A stretch of 64,000 nucleotides of DNA from RGIG5057 sp036653755 (GTDB taxonomy: Bacteria > Bacillota > Clostridia > TANB77 > CAG-465), in assembly GCA_036653755.1 (NCBI GenBank), contig JAVVTJ010000001.1, positions 17,903 to 81,902 of the forward strand. Direction: 5' to 3'. The notes beneath the pieces are model-generated. The model was not told where the DNA came from, searched no databases, and saw nothing but the letters and a program-made list of their open reading frames with translations. The position numbers were made by a program, and so were the translations under genes. The stretch's first letter is position 1. Each line of letters opens with the position of its first letter. This document shows positions 1 to 8,462 of the stretch, in pieces.

Positions 1-89
1 TATGTAAAAGTAAAGTAGTTCTTAAAGGTAAAAATAAATTAGATGAAATAATATATAGATTTATAAAAGGTTTAGAAATTAAAAAGTAA
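1..89 (+). CDS. C-terminal end of an unidentified gene (partial)
   Basis: An open frame enters from the left edge and stops at TAA 87-89. The visible tail reads about 28 residues and ends in FIKGLEIKK, basic and soluble-looking. It is too short to assign to a family. It lies 42 nt upstream of dpaA on the same strand, so it may share its transcript, but that is inference. The start is outside the window. Confidence 0.5.
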   Translation, partial: CKSKVVLKGKNKLDEIIYRFIKGLEIKK

Positions 90-131
90 TATTAAAATAG
101 TTTTTTGAATATAGTTTAATAGGTGATTATA

Positions 132-912
132 TTGAAAAAATATTGTATATTAGGAACGGATAGTAGAAGTTTAAAATTAAGAGAATTATATTTAGAAAGT
201 GAAAATTTTGTAGCAGAATATGATGAATCTGATTATATCATAGCACCAATACCATTTTCAAAAGATGGTAATAATATAACTGGTGAAAAACTTACAGTAG
301 ATGATATTATTAAAATGTCTAAAAGTAAAGTTATATTTTCAGGTAGTATTTCAAAAGATATAAAAGAAAAATTTAATGTAAATAAGATAAAATATTATGA
401 TTTATTAGAGTTAGAAGAAGTAGCAATTTTAAATAGTATACCAACAGCAGAAGGTGCTATACAAACAGCAATGGAAATTACAGATTTTACATTATGTAGT
501 TCAAAAGTGCTTGTTATGGGATTTGGTAGAATAGGTAAAGTACTTAGTAAAATGTTACATGGAATTGGTGCTACTGTATATGTAGAAGCTAGAAAAGAAA
601 AAGATATAGCAGAAATAATATCAATGGGATATATTCCGATAAATTTAAAAGAAATAGATAAATACTTAGGAGTTTTTAATGTAATTTTTAATACAATTCC
701 AGAAGTTATATTAAATAAAGAAAAATTGGATATAATAAATAAAAAATGTTGTATTATTGATTTATCATCAAGTCCTCGGAGGAGTAAATTTTGAGTATGC
801 TAAACAAATTGGAATTAATGTTGTATGGGCGCTAGCTCTTCCTAGCAAAGTTGCACCATTTTCTTCAGCTGTATATATTAAAGAGGCAATTGATAAAATC
901 ATAGGAAAGTAA
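132..912 (+). CDS. dpaA: Dipicolinate synthase subunit A, interrupted by a +1 shift at a CGG codon
   Basis: DpaA (SpoVFA) acts in the mother cell and, with DpaB, turns the lysine-pathway intermediate into dipicolinate, the calcium chelator of the spore core. The N-terminal part and the Rossmann nucleotide site (VMGFGRIGKVL, near residues 127-137) fit the family. The first frame ends at TGA 792-794 shortly after SSSP. Skipping the single C at 777, so that CCT CGG A becomes CCT GGA, gives the family motif PGGVNFEYAKQIG followed by WALALPSKVAP, and the frame stays open to TAA 910-912, about 259 aa in all. I prefer the TTG start at 132 because AGGTGA (121-126) sits 5 nt before it; a GTG at 123 overlaps that site. 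The usual partner dpaB is not next to it; folD follows directly. Recognition is confident. Whether the protein is made by frameshifting or the gene is dead cannot be seen from sequence. Confidence 0.85.
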
Positions 913-922
913 AGGTAAGCAA

Positions 923-1762
923 ATGATAATAGATGTAAAAACAATAGTTAAAAATAAAAAAGAAGAATTAATAAAAAAAATAGATAAATTAAAAGAAAAT
1001 AATATAGTTCCAAAACTTGTATTAATATGTGCAAGTGATGATAAAGCATCTGAAATATATGTAAGTAAAAAAAGAAATATGTGCAAAGAAGTAGGCATTG
1101 AAGAAGAAGAGTTTTTATTTGATACATTAGTTACAACTGATAAAATAATAGGTGTTATAAAAAAGTTAAATGATGATATTTCAGTAGATGGAATATTAGT
1201 ACAACTTCCATTATATAAACATTTAGATGAAAATAAAATTTTAAATAGCATTTCACCATGTAAAGATGTAGATGGACTTCATCCTTTAAATCTTGGTAGG
1301 TTATTTGCAAACGAATCTGGAATTGTATCTTGTACGCCAAAAGGAATTATGACTGTATTAGATGATTTAAATATTCATATTGCTGGAAGTAATGTTGTAG
1401 TTATAGGTAGAAGTATTTTAGTAGGAAAACCAATAGCAGCGTTATTATTAAATAGAAATGCTACTGTTACAATATGTCATTCTAAAACTGAAAATTTAAA
1501 ATTATTTACATTGAATGCAGATATTTTAATAGTAGCTGTTGGAAAGCCTAAGATAATTACTGATGATATGGTAAAAGAAGGTTCGATTGTAATTGATGTT
1601 GGAATAAATAGAACAGAAAATGGAAAAATAATTGGAGATGTAGATACTGAAAATGTAAATAAAGTGGCTAAATTTACAACACCAGTGCCAGGTGGTATTG
1701 GACTTACTACTGTTTTGTCATTACTTGAAAATGTAGTTAAAGTTTCAGAAAATAGATCATAG
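923..1762 (+). CDS. folD: Methylene-tetrahydrofolate dehydrogenase/cyclohydrolase FolD
   Basis: FolD is the cytoplasmic bifunctional enzyme that interconverts 5,10-methylene-THF, methenyl-THF and 10-formyl-THF in one-carbon metabolism. At 279 aa it is full length. Family signatures are present in order: the YVSKKRN segment with the active-site lysine (about residue 50), DGILVQLPL, PCKDVDGLHP, CTPKGI, the nucleotide-binding GRSILVGKP, and TPVPGGIGLTT near the C-terminus, where most family members read GGVGPMT. A Shine-Dalgarno-like AAAGGTAAG precedes the ATG. It starts 10 nt after the restored dpaA stop, so the two are probably co-transcribed. The stop codon TAG (1760-1762) is also the first triplet of an inverted-repeat element end (TAGGGCTAGC). 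Confidence 0.95.
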   Translation: MIIDVKTIVKNKKEELIKKIDKLKENNIVPKLVLICASDDKASEIYVSKKRNMCKEVGIEEEEFLFDTLVTTDKIIGVIKKLNDDISVDGILVQLPLYKHLDENKILNSISPCKDVDGLHPLNLGRLFANESGIVSCTPKGIMTVLDDLNIHIAGSNVVVIGRSILVGKPIAALLLNRNATVTICHSKTENLKLFTLNADILIVAVGKPKIITDDMVKEGSIVIDVGINRTENGKIIGDVDTENVNKVAKFTTPVPGGIGLTTVLSLLENVVKVSENRS

Positions 1763-1778
1763 GGCTAGCTTTTTAAAA
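1760..1778 (+). repeat. Solitary GGGCTAGC element end behind folD
   Basis: TAGGGCTAGCTTTTTAAAA matches the left end of the paired element at 17598-17764, and the folD stop codon is its first triplet. I see no matching right end before the tRNA gene, so this may be a remnant or a single-ended copy. The rest of the gap up to 1989 is AT-rich with no gene I can support. Confidence 0.6.
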
Positions 1779-1989
1779 TTTGTAACAAAGCAATTTAAGT
1801 AAAATATTTATACTGATTTTTGTTATTAAATTATAATAAATAAATAATTTATAGCATATATTAATTAGTAGTGACTATATTATTTGCATAAAATAAATAC
1901 AAATGCAATTAACTTTTTTACACAAGTTAGATTTAGAATCATTAGAAAATTAAAAATTTCAATTATTTTAACTTTTTTAGTATTTTCTA

Positions 1990-2018
1990 TTGACAAACAA
2001 TTAAAAAGTTAGTATAAT
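1990..2018 (+). promoter_or_regulatory. Sigma-A promoter of tRNA-Gly
   Basis: TTGACA (1990-1995) and TATAAT (2013-2018) are perfect consensus boxes 17 nt apart, about 20 nt upstream of the mature tRNA. Confidence 0.85.
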
Positions 2019-2037
2019 ATATATACTGCTAAGAAAT

Positions 2038-2111
<74 letters not shown>

Positions 2112-2116
2112 TGTAT

Positions 2117-2141
2117 AAACCGATTCTATCGGTTTTTTTTA
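2117..2141 (+). terminator. Rho-independent terminator of tRNA-Gly
   Basis: The stem AACCGAT/ATCGGTT with a short TCT loop is followed by a run of T. Confidence 0.8.
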
Positions 2142-2155
2142 TTAGGTGATTTATT

Positions 2156-3064
2156 ATGGTAATTGAAGAAGAAAAACTAAATTATGTCATAAAAGAAAAT
2201 CCAGATTTAGTTTTAAAAGTTGAGTGTTTTAATTTATTTGATACGTTAGAATGTGGACAATGTTTTAGATGGAAAAAAATAATGAGTGATTCAGAAAATA
2301 GATATAATTCTGAGTTTATAGGAATCATATCTGATAGAGTTATTAGAATAAAACAAAATAATAACTTTATATATGTATATTCAAATTTAAAAGAAAATTT
2401 AAAAGATACAGTAGAATATTATTTTGATTTATATAATAATTATGCTAGAATTGAATCTGAAATAATATGTTTAGATGATAATATTAAAAAAGCAGTTAAA
2501 AATACAACTGGAATTCATATATTAAATCAAGCAACTTTTGAGACTTTAATTTCTTATATTATATCATCAAATAATAATATTCCTAGAATAAAAAAATCTA
2601 TTGAAGAGATTTCAAATAGATATGGGAAAAAAGTTATATTTGAAGAAAAGGAATATCATTTATTTCCTACAATTGAAGAATTATCTAATGTTACAGAAGC
2701 AGAGTTTAAAGCTTGTGGTGTAGGATTTAGAGATAAATATTTAGTGAAAACTGTAGCTGATTTAATGGAAAATAATATTTATGCGGAATGTACTTCAAAA
2801 TTAACTAATGTGCAATTAAAAAAAGTATTGATGTCATTTGTAGGTGTAGGACCTAAAGTTGCAGATTGTGTTATGTTATTTTCATATGGGAGGCAAGATG
2901 TTTTTCCAATAGATGTTTGGGTAAAAAGAGTTATGGAAAAATTATACTTAAAAAAAGAATCTAGCTTAAAAGAAATATTTGAATATGCAGAAGATTATTT
3001 TGGAAGTTATGCTGGAATTATTCAACAACATTTATTTTATAATATACGAAATGGTTTGTTATAA
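2156..3064 (+). CDS. 8-oxoguanine DNA glycosylase (OGG1-type, HhH-GPD)
   Basis: A bifunctional base-excision repair glycosylase/lyase that removes oxidised guanine. The N-terminal OGG domain carries FDTLECGQCFRW (residues about 28-39). The helix-hairpin-helix GVGPKVADC supplies the catalytic lysine (about K234), and PIDVWVKRV supplies the conserved aspartate (about D253). Length 302 aa is normal for bacterial OGG1-like enzymes. It follows the tRNA-Gly terminator, with AGGTGA shortly upstream of the ATG. AlkA-type 3-methyladenine glycosylase is a more distant alternative, but the GQCFRW motif and the catalytic Lys favour OGG1. Confidence 0.88.
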   Translation: MVIEEEKLNYVIKENPDLVLKVECFNLFDTLECGQCFRWKKIMSDSENRYNSEFIGIISDRVIRIKQNNNFIYVYSNLKENLKDTVEYYFDLYNNYARIESEIICLDDNIKKAVKNTTGIHILNQATFETLISYIISSNNNIPRIKKSIEEISNRYGKKVIFEEKEYHLFPTIEELSNVTEAEFKACGVGFRDKYLVKTVADLMENNIYAECTSKLTNVQLKKVLMSFVGVGPKVADCVMLFSYGRQDVFPIDVWVKRVMEKLYLKKESSLKEIFEYAEDYFGSYAGIIQQHLFYNIRNGLL

Positions 3065-3126
3065 TATGGAAAATAATTTAAAAAGTGTTTATTTGTCGTA
3101 AAAAATAGTATAATTGCATAATATTA

Positions 3127-3155
3127 TTGACATTTATTCATATTTATGTTAGAAT
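3127..3155 (+). promoter_or_regulatory. Sigma-A promoter of the rpmG-secE-nusG-rpl operon
   Basis: TTGACA (3127-3132) and TAGAAT (3150-3155) are spaced 17 nt, about 57 nt upstream of the rpmG start. Confidence 0.75.
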
Positions 3156-3211
3156 GTATAAGTAAAAATTATATACATATAGATTATGTAACGTCTTGGG
3201 GGTGTTTTAAA

Positions 3212-3361
3212 ATGAGAGAAAATTTAACATTAGCATGTAGTGATTGTAAACAAAGAAATTATGAAACAGAAAAGAATAAAACAAGCAATCCAGATAGAAT
3301 AGAAATGAAAAAGTTTTGTAAATTCTGTAAAAAGCATACAATTCATAAAGAAACAAAATAA
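3212..3361 (+). CDS. rpmG: 50S ribosomal protein L33 (zinc-ribbon type)
   Basis: A 49-aa component of the large ribosomal subunit. Two CxxC pairs (CSDC near residue 10 and CKFC near 39) mark the zinc-binding paralogue. The start is ATG 3212, 7 nt after a strong GGGGGTG site (3198-3204); a longer upstream reading frame has no such site. It is the first gene of the rpmG-secE-nusG-rplKA cluster, the standard bacterial order. Confidence 0.95.
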   Translation: MRENLTLACSDCKQRNYETEKNKTSNPDRIEMKKFCKFCKKHTIHKETK

Positions 3362-3381
3362 TTAGAAGGGTGGCTTTGCAA

Positions 3382-3579
3382 ATGGCAAAAGGTTTTTTTA
3401 AAGGTGTAAAGGCAGAACTTAAAAAAGTTGTATGGCCTACAAAAAAGCAATTAATAAACAATACTGTTATGGTTTTATTTTTAGTACTTGCTTTAGCAGC
3501 TATAGTTCTAAGCTTTGATATGATAGTTGAAAAATTAGATATGTTATTTTGGAATTTTATAACTGTAAAAATTGCTTAA
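3382..3579 (+). CDS. secE: Preprotein translocase subunit SecE
   Basis: A 65-aa single-span membrane subunit of the SecYEG channel. The amphipathic conserved segment FKGVKAELKKVVWPTKKQL is followed by one hydrophobic helix (VMVLFLVLALAAIVLSF, about residues 33-49). I place the start at ATG 3382, 8 nt after AAGGGTGG; a GTG at 3370 directly abuts that site and is unlikely. It lies 20 nt after rpmG. Confidence 0.94.
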   Translation: MAKGFFKGVKAELKKVVWPTKKQLINNTVMVLFLVLALAAIVLSFDMIVEKLDMLFWNFITVKIA

Positions 3580-3614
3580 TAAAAGCGTAATTGTTAACAA
3601 AGGAGCGAGTAGGT

Positions 3615-4175
3615 TTGGAAAGAAAAGTTACTAATAACGAAAATAATGAAAAATTAGAAGAGTCTAATGAATTGAATTGGTACGTTGTGTACACATATTC
3701 TGGTTATGAAAATAAAGTTAAAGTAACTTTGGAAAAAGTTATTGAAAACAGAAATTTGCAAGATAAAATACAAGATATAATAATTCCTATGGAAGAAGAA
3801 ATAGAAATAAAAGATGGTAAGCAAAAAACATCTATAAAGAAAGTATTTCCAGGTTATATACTTGTCAAAATGATGATGAGTGATGAAACATGGTATGCTG
3901 TAAAACATATAAAGGGAGTTTTCAGTTTTGTAGGTGTAGGTGAAAAACCAATGCCTCTTACAGAAGATGAAATGAAAACTTTAGGTATAGATGATATTGT
4001 AACATTAGATTATGAAGTAGGAGATAGCGTTAGAATAACAACAGATCCATTTTATAATTATCCTGCTGTAATTGAAAAAATACAAAAGGAAAAAAGAAGA
4101 GTAGTAGTTACAGTAGATATGTTTGGTAGAAAAACTACAGTAGATTTAGAATTTGATCAAGTACAAAAAATGTAA
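3615..4175 (+). CDS. nusG: Transcription termination/antitermination factor NusG
   Basis: A transcription elongation factor that binds the RNA polymerase clamp and links it to Rho and to ribosomal protein S10. The NGN domain begins at NWYVVYTYSGYENKV, and the KOW domain is at the C-terminus (VGDSVRITTDPF to FDQVQKM). The TTG at 3615 is 9 nt after AAAGGAG (3599-3605) and is the better start; the frame extends upstream to another TTG at 3591 without a site. The protein is 186 aa, the usual NusG size. Confidence 0.94.
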   Translation: MERKVTNNENNEKLEESNELNWYVVYTYSGYENKVKVTLEKVIENRNLQDKIQDIIIPMEEEIEIKDGKQKTSIKKVFPGYILVKMMMSDETWYAVKHIKGVFSFVGVGEKPMPLTEDEMKTLGIDDIVTLDYEVGDSVRITTDPFYNYPAVIEKIQKEKRRVVVTVDMFGRKTTVDLEFDQVQKM

Positions 4176-4211
4176 AATATAAAATATGCAATTTTAAGGG
4201 GGTGAATTAAG

Positions 4212-4640
4212 ATGGCAGAGAAAAAAATAACTCATGTTGTTAAATTACAAATAGCAGCAGGAAAAGCAAATCCTGCACCACCAGTTGGACCTGCATTAGG
4301 ACCTACAGGTATCAATATTATGATGTTTTGTAAAGATTTTAATGAAAAAACTGCAAAAGATAGTGGAATGATATTTCCAGTTATACTTACAGTATATAGT
4401 GACAAAACATTTGAATATGTTTTGAAAACTCCACCTGCAGCAGTTTTGCTTAAACAAGCAGCTAAAATAGAAAAAGCTTCTGGTAAACCACAAAAAGATA
4501 AAGTAGGAGCAGTAACAACTAAGCAAGTAGAAGAAATAGCAACAATGAAAAAAGCAGACTTAAATGCTTCATCTTTAGAATCTGCAGTATCTCTTATAAA
4601 GGGTACAGCTAGATCAATGGGGATTATTGTTAAAGACTAA
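4212..4640 (+). CDS. rplK: 50S ribosomal protein L11
   Basis: A 142-aa protein of the GTPase-associated centre, binding 23S rRNA domain II. The N-terminal motif AAGKANPAPPVGPALG and the C-terminal RNA-binding segment ending GTARSMGIIVKD are canonical. GGGGGTGA precedes the ATG. It lies between nusG and rplA in the conserved order. Confidence 0.97.
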   Translation: MAEKKITHVVKLQIAAGKANPAPPVGPALGPTGINIMMFCKDFNEKTAKDSGMIFPVILTVYSDKTFEYVLKTPPAAVLLKQAAKIEKASGKPQKDKVGAVTTKQVEEIATMKKADLNASSLESAVSLIKGTARSMGIIVKD

Positions 4641-4690
4641 AAATGGGAGAATAATTAGAATTATTCGCTAAAACCAAAGGAGGGAAAAAA

Positions 4691-5374
4691 ATGAGTAAAA
4701 GAATGAAAGAAATAGCTAAAATCGTAGAACCAGGAAAAGTATATGATATAAATGAAGCTATTGAATTGATGCTTAAAATGCCTAAAGTTAAATTTGATGA
4801 AACAGTAGAAATGCATGTTAAATTAGGTGTTGATGGTAAACAAGCTGATCAACAAGTTAGAGGAGTAGTAGTACTTCCTAATGGTACTGGTAAAACTAAA
4901 AAAGTATTAGTTTTAGCTAAAGGTGAAAAAGCAGAAGCAGCAAAAGAAGCAGGTGCTGATTTTGTTGGAGATGATGATATGATTAAAAAAATACAAACTG
5001 AAAATTGGTTTGGATTTGATACAATTATAGCAACACCTGATATGATGCCTGCACTTGGAAGAGTAGCAAAATTATTAGGACCTAAAGGTTTAATGCCTAA
5101 TCCTAAATCTGGAACAGTTACTTTAGACGTAGCAAAAGCAGTACTTGAAACTAAAGCTGGTAAAATTGAATATAGATTGGATAAAAACAATATAATTCAT
5201 TGTCCAATTGGAAAAATATCTTTCGGTGCTGACAAAATAAAAGAAAATTATATGACTTTATTAGAAACTATAATAAAAGCAAAACCTGCTGTTGCAAAAG
5301 GAACATATTTACAATCTGTTGCTATTGCATCAACAATGGGTGCTGGACTAAAAATAAATTCATCATCTAAATAA
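4691..5374 (+). CDS. rplA: 50S ribosomal protein L1
   Basis: A 227-aa protein of the L1 stalk that helps release E-site tRNA; in many bacteria it also represses its own operon. The signature GLMPNPKSGTVT (near residues 133-144) and the C-terminal segment KAKPAVAKGTYLQSVAIAST are typical. A strong AAAGGAGGG lies just upstream. It is followed by the L10 leader and rplJ. Confidence 0.97.
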   Translation: MSKRMKEIAKIVEPGKVYDINEAIELMLKMPKVKFDETVEMHVKLGVDGKQADQQVRGVVVLPNGTGKTKKVLVLAKGEKAEAAKEAGADFVGDDDMIKKIQTENWFGFDTIIATPDMMPALGRVAKLLGPKGLMPNPKSGTVTLDVAKAVLETKAGKIEYRLDKNNIIHCPIGKISFGADKIKENYMTLLETIIKAKPAVAKGTYLQSVAIASTMGAGLKINSSSK

Positions 5375-5379
5375 GTAAA

Positions 5380-5500
5380 AATAATAAGCCAAAGACAGTA
5401 GGTGATTAAATTCATAAATCCTACCGAGGTGTTTAGATTTAAAATCGTATTTTAAATTCTGCAAAACATCTCGCTTTGCAGAATTTTAATTTTGGAGGAG
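5380..5500 (+). promoter_or_regulatory. Ribosomal protein L10 leader
   Basis: Between rplA and rplJ the transcript contains AAAGACAGTAGGTGAT and, downstream, AAATCCTACCGAGG. Their TAGGT/CCTACC arms pair, as in the L10 leader of Firmicutes, where the L10-L12 complex binds to control rplJL. A second hairpin, ATTCTGCAAA.../TTTGCAGAAT (about 5456-5487), is followed by T-rich sequence and could be the attenuator. Confidence 0.8.
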
Positions 5501-5512
5501 GCGAAATAATAA

Positions 5513-6016
5513 ATGCCAAGTGAAAAAATATTAAAGCAAAAACAAGATCAAGCAACAATTCTTTGTGAAAAATTTAAAAAGGCTAAGATGGTTGTATTTA
5601 CTGAATATAGAGGTATAACTGTTGAAGATGATACAAAACTTCGTAAAGAATTAAGAGAAGAACATAATGAATATATGGTTATTAAAAACTCTGTTATTGC
5701 TCATGCAGCAAAAGATGCTGGAATTGAAGGATTAGATGGAATACTTGAAGGACCAACAGCAGTAGTTATTGGTTATGATGATTATGTATCATGTGCAAAA
5801 ACTGTAAATGATTATGCAAAAACTCATGATTTTTACACATTTAAATCAGGTATAATGGATGCAAAAGTAATTTCTGGTGAAGAAGTTAAAAAATTAGCTA
5901 ATTTACCATCAAAAGACACATTATATGCTATGCTTGCTAGTGCATTACTTGGAAATATACGTAATTTAGCAGTAGTGCTAGACCAAGCAAGAGAAAAACA
6001 AGAAACAAATGCTTAA
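5513..6016 (+). CDS. rplJ: 50S ribosomal protein L10
   Basis: A 167-aa stalk-base protein that anchors L7/L12 dimers. The N-terminal RNA-binding part (VVFTEYRGITVEDDTKLRK) and the C-terminal helix that binds L12 (LLGNIRNLAVVLDQAREK) are recognisable. GGAGGCGA precedes the ATG at 5513. Regulation by the leader at 5380-5500 is expected from the family. Confidence 0.96.
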   Translation: MPSEKILKQKQDQATILCEKFKKAKMVVFTEYRGITVEDDTKLRKELREEHNEYMVIKNSVIAHAAKDAGIEGLDGILEGPTAVVIGYDDYVSCAKTVNDYAKTHDFYTFKSGIMDAKVISGEEVKKLANLPSKDTLYAMLASALLGNIRNLAVVLDQAREKQETNA

Positions 6017-6048
6017 TATATAAGCATATTTGAAAGGGGAATTTTAAA

Positions 6049-6417
6049 ATGGAGAAAATAGAAAAAATAGTAGCAGAAGTTGAAAAATTATCTGTAATTG
6101 AATTAAGCGACTTAGTTAAGGCAATAGAAGAAAAATTTGGAGTATCTGCAGCAGCAGCTGTAGTTGCTGGACCTGTAGCTGGTGGAGCTGCAGCAGTTGA
6201 AGAAAAATCAGAATTTGATGTAGTATTAAAAGATGCAGGAGCAACTAAAATAGCAGTTATAAAAGCTGTTAGAGAAGCAACTGCTTTAGGACTTAAAGAA
6301 GCTAAAGATTTAGTTGACGCAGCTCCTAAGACAATAAAAGAAGCTATGCCAAAAGAAGATGCTGAAAAATTAGTAGAAGCATTAAAAGCAGCAGGTGCAA
6401 TGGCTGAAATGGTTTAA
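6049..6417 (+). CDS. rplL: 50S ribosomal protein L7/L12
   Basis: A 122-aa stalk protein that recruits translation factors. It has an N-terminal dimerisation helix (VEKLSVIELSDLVKAIEEKF), an alanine/glycine-rich hinge (AAAAVVAGPVAGGAAAV), and a C-terminal domain with AIKAVREATALGLKEAKDLV. A terminator follows at 6443-6480. rpoB and rpoC, which normally follow rplL, are absent here; a convergent asnB-like gene takes their place. Confidence 0.97.
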   Translation: MEKIEKIVAEVEKLSVIELSDLVKAIEEKFGVSAAAAVVAGPVAGGAAAVEEKSEFDVVLKDAGATKIAVIKAVREATALGLKEAKDLVDAAPKTIKEAMPKEDAEKLVEALKAAGAMAEMV

Positions 6418-6442
6418 TAAAACTGTTTAAATTTGTATAATA

Positions 6443-6480
6443 ATAAAGGTATGAATAATTAATTATTCATACCTTTATTA
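6443..6480. terminator. Bidirectional terminator between rplL and the asnB-like gene
   Basis: ATAAAGGTATGAATAATT and its reverse complement form a near-perfect hairpin of about 18 bp with A/T runs on both sides. It can serve rplL on the plus strand and the asparagine synthase gene, whose restored frame ends at 6528, on the minus strand. Confidence 0.8.
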
Positions 6481-6527
6481 TTATATTAAGGCTGTTTACT
6501 TAAATGTTTATATTTGTATTAACATAA

Positions 6528-8416
6528 TTACAACTCTATTTTTATATTATAAATTTTTAACCAATAGTCAATTTGTATTATAAAAGCTAAAGTCTGCGGA
6601 TAAGTCATAAGTTGCCCAAACCAATTTTCAGTTAAGTTTTGTCCGTTTTGTATTAATTATTTCTGTAAGATATTCTTTATCGATCAATTTAAATATTGTA
6701 TCGTTTTTATTAGTTAATATTATTTTTATTTCTTGTTCTACTAATTCTAAATATTTAGGATCATATGTTTTAGGAAAAGGAGACTTTTTTCTATTTAAAA
6801 CTTCTTTAGGAATATCATTTTCAAATGCTTTTCTAAGAAGTGACTTTTCAATTGGAACTAAGGTACTTTTATTTAAACCAAGTTTCAGATTATATGGTAT
6901 GTTGTATACATATTCAAAAATTTTGTAATCTGCAAATGGAATTCTAACATCTAAATCAGCATAATTTGCAGCTCGTTCTGTTCGTTCTAGTAAAGTATTC
7001 ATAAACCATTTAATAGTAAGATATTGAACTTTCCTGAATTTTTTATTTTCTTCTGATTCATTATTTAAAAATGTAACATTTTTTAATGTATTTTTGTAAT
7101 TATAATCAATATATTCACTTATTTCATTTTTAGAAATAATATCTTTATTTATTAGATTTTCACGTATATTTTTGGATAGACACCATGGAAAAAAATTTAA
7201 TCCATCATCGTCTTGTGTATTTATGAATTTTTTATCATAAAACCAAGGATAGCCTCCAAAAATTTCATCACTGCATTCTCCAGATAAACATATATTAGTA
7301 TTTTTTTCTTTTATAGCCATGCAAAATGCTAGCATTGATGAATCAACATCAGCCATGCCGGGCATATCTCTATTTATCATAGATGGCACAAGTAAATTAT
7401 ATAATTCATTAGCGTTAAAACTTATATTACTATGATTAGTATTTAAATGTTTTTGCATAATTTTAACATAATCAGAATCAATAGTAGGTTGATAATTATT
7501 TGATATAAAATCTGATTTATTGTTTTCGTATTCAATTGAAAAAGTATTTAAATTTTGACTTTTATTTTTAGCAATAGTAGATAGTATGCTAGAATCTAAT
7601 CCACCTGATAACATACAAGATATAGTTTCGTTATTTATTTGTGTATTAGTTGCATTCATAACTAATTTTCTAATTTTTTTTATACAGGTATTTTCATCAT
7701 CGTTACAAGGAGCTGTTTTTAAATCCCAATATTTGTATGTTATAAGTCCCATATTAGAATAAATTGCGTAATGACCTGGAAGTAATTCAAAAATATCTTT
7801 GAAATATGTAATTCCGGGTGTATGTGCAGGGCCGAAGAGCAATAAGTTCTAGTGCTGATTGTTTATCTATTTTAGCTTCTATATTAGGTATACAAAGAAT
7901 ATCTTTTATATTAGTAGAAAAAATAAAGTTATTATCGTTTTTCATGTAATATAGTGGTTTAACTCCAATTCTATCTTTTGCTAAAAAAATAGTGTCATTA
8001 ATTTTATCATAGATACATATTGCAAAAACACCATCAAGTAATTCTAAAAATTTCTCTTTATATTCATTATAGCAAGAAAGTAATATTTCTGCATCTAAAT
8101 AAGTATCCAAATATTCTTCAGGTATGACTTTACTTTTTCTTAAATTAGTTTTTGTATTAAAGCAGTATCCAAGTTTTATTAATTTATTTTTTATATCTTT
8201 TATATTATAGATTTTTCCTGTATGCATTATGCAATATTTATTTTTGTCAAAGCTTTTTGAGAAAAATCCATTAGATAGATTAATATGTTTAGTCTTAAAC
8301 ATATTAATACATTCGGATATAGAAAAACGTTTTTTTAAATTTATGTGCATTTCTTCTATAAAATTACAGTTAGAAATATCATCATTGTAATTTACAATGC
8401 CTAAATATCTATTCAT
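6528..8416 (-). CDS. asnB: Asparagine synthase-like protein, two +1 shifts at CGG codons
   Basis: The family makes asparagine from aspartate, ATP and an amide donor. The first frame (from ATG 8416) stops soon after codons CTT CGG at 7837-7832. Skipping the C at 7834 gives ALGPAHTPGITYFKDIF, the expected family sequence, and continues through the PP-loop SGGLDSS and the SGECSDEIFGGYPWFY segment. That frame ends at TGA 6630-6628 after AAA CGG ACA. Skipping the C at 6645 instead gives NWFGQLMTYPQTLAF and DYWLKIYN, the usual C-terminal ending of this family, with a stop at 6530-6528. The total is about 628 aa, a normal AsnB length. The protein begins MNRYLGIVNY: the catalytic Cys2 of the glutaminase domain (MCGI in active enzymes) is missing, so it probably uses ammonia or has another role. 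AGAGGTGA precedes the start. Confidence 0.85.
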
Positions 8417-8462
8417 AAAAGTTCACCTCTTATATAGACTATGTACCGCACATTAAAATATT

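Noticed and set aside
865..1340. Antisense open frames over folD and many other genes
   Set aside because: They are shadows of strong coding genes, lack ribosome-binding sites and have low-complexity Phe/Leu/Ile-rich translations typical of the reverse strand of AT-rich genes.
3591..3614. Upstream TTG extension of nusG
   Set aside because: The AAAGGAG site lies inside the extension and is placed correctly for TTG 3615.
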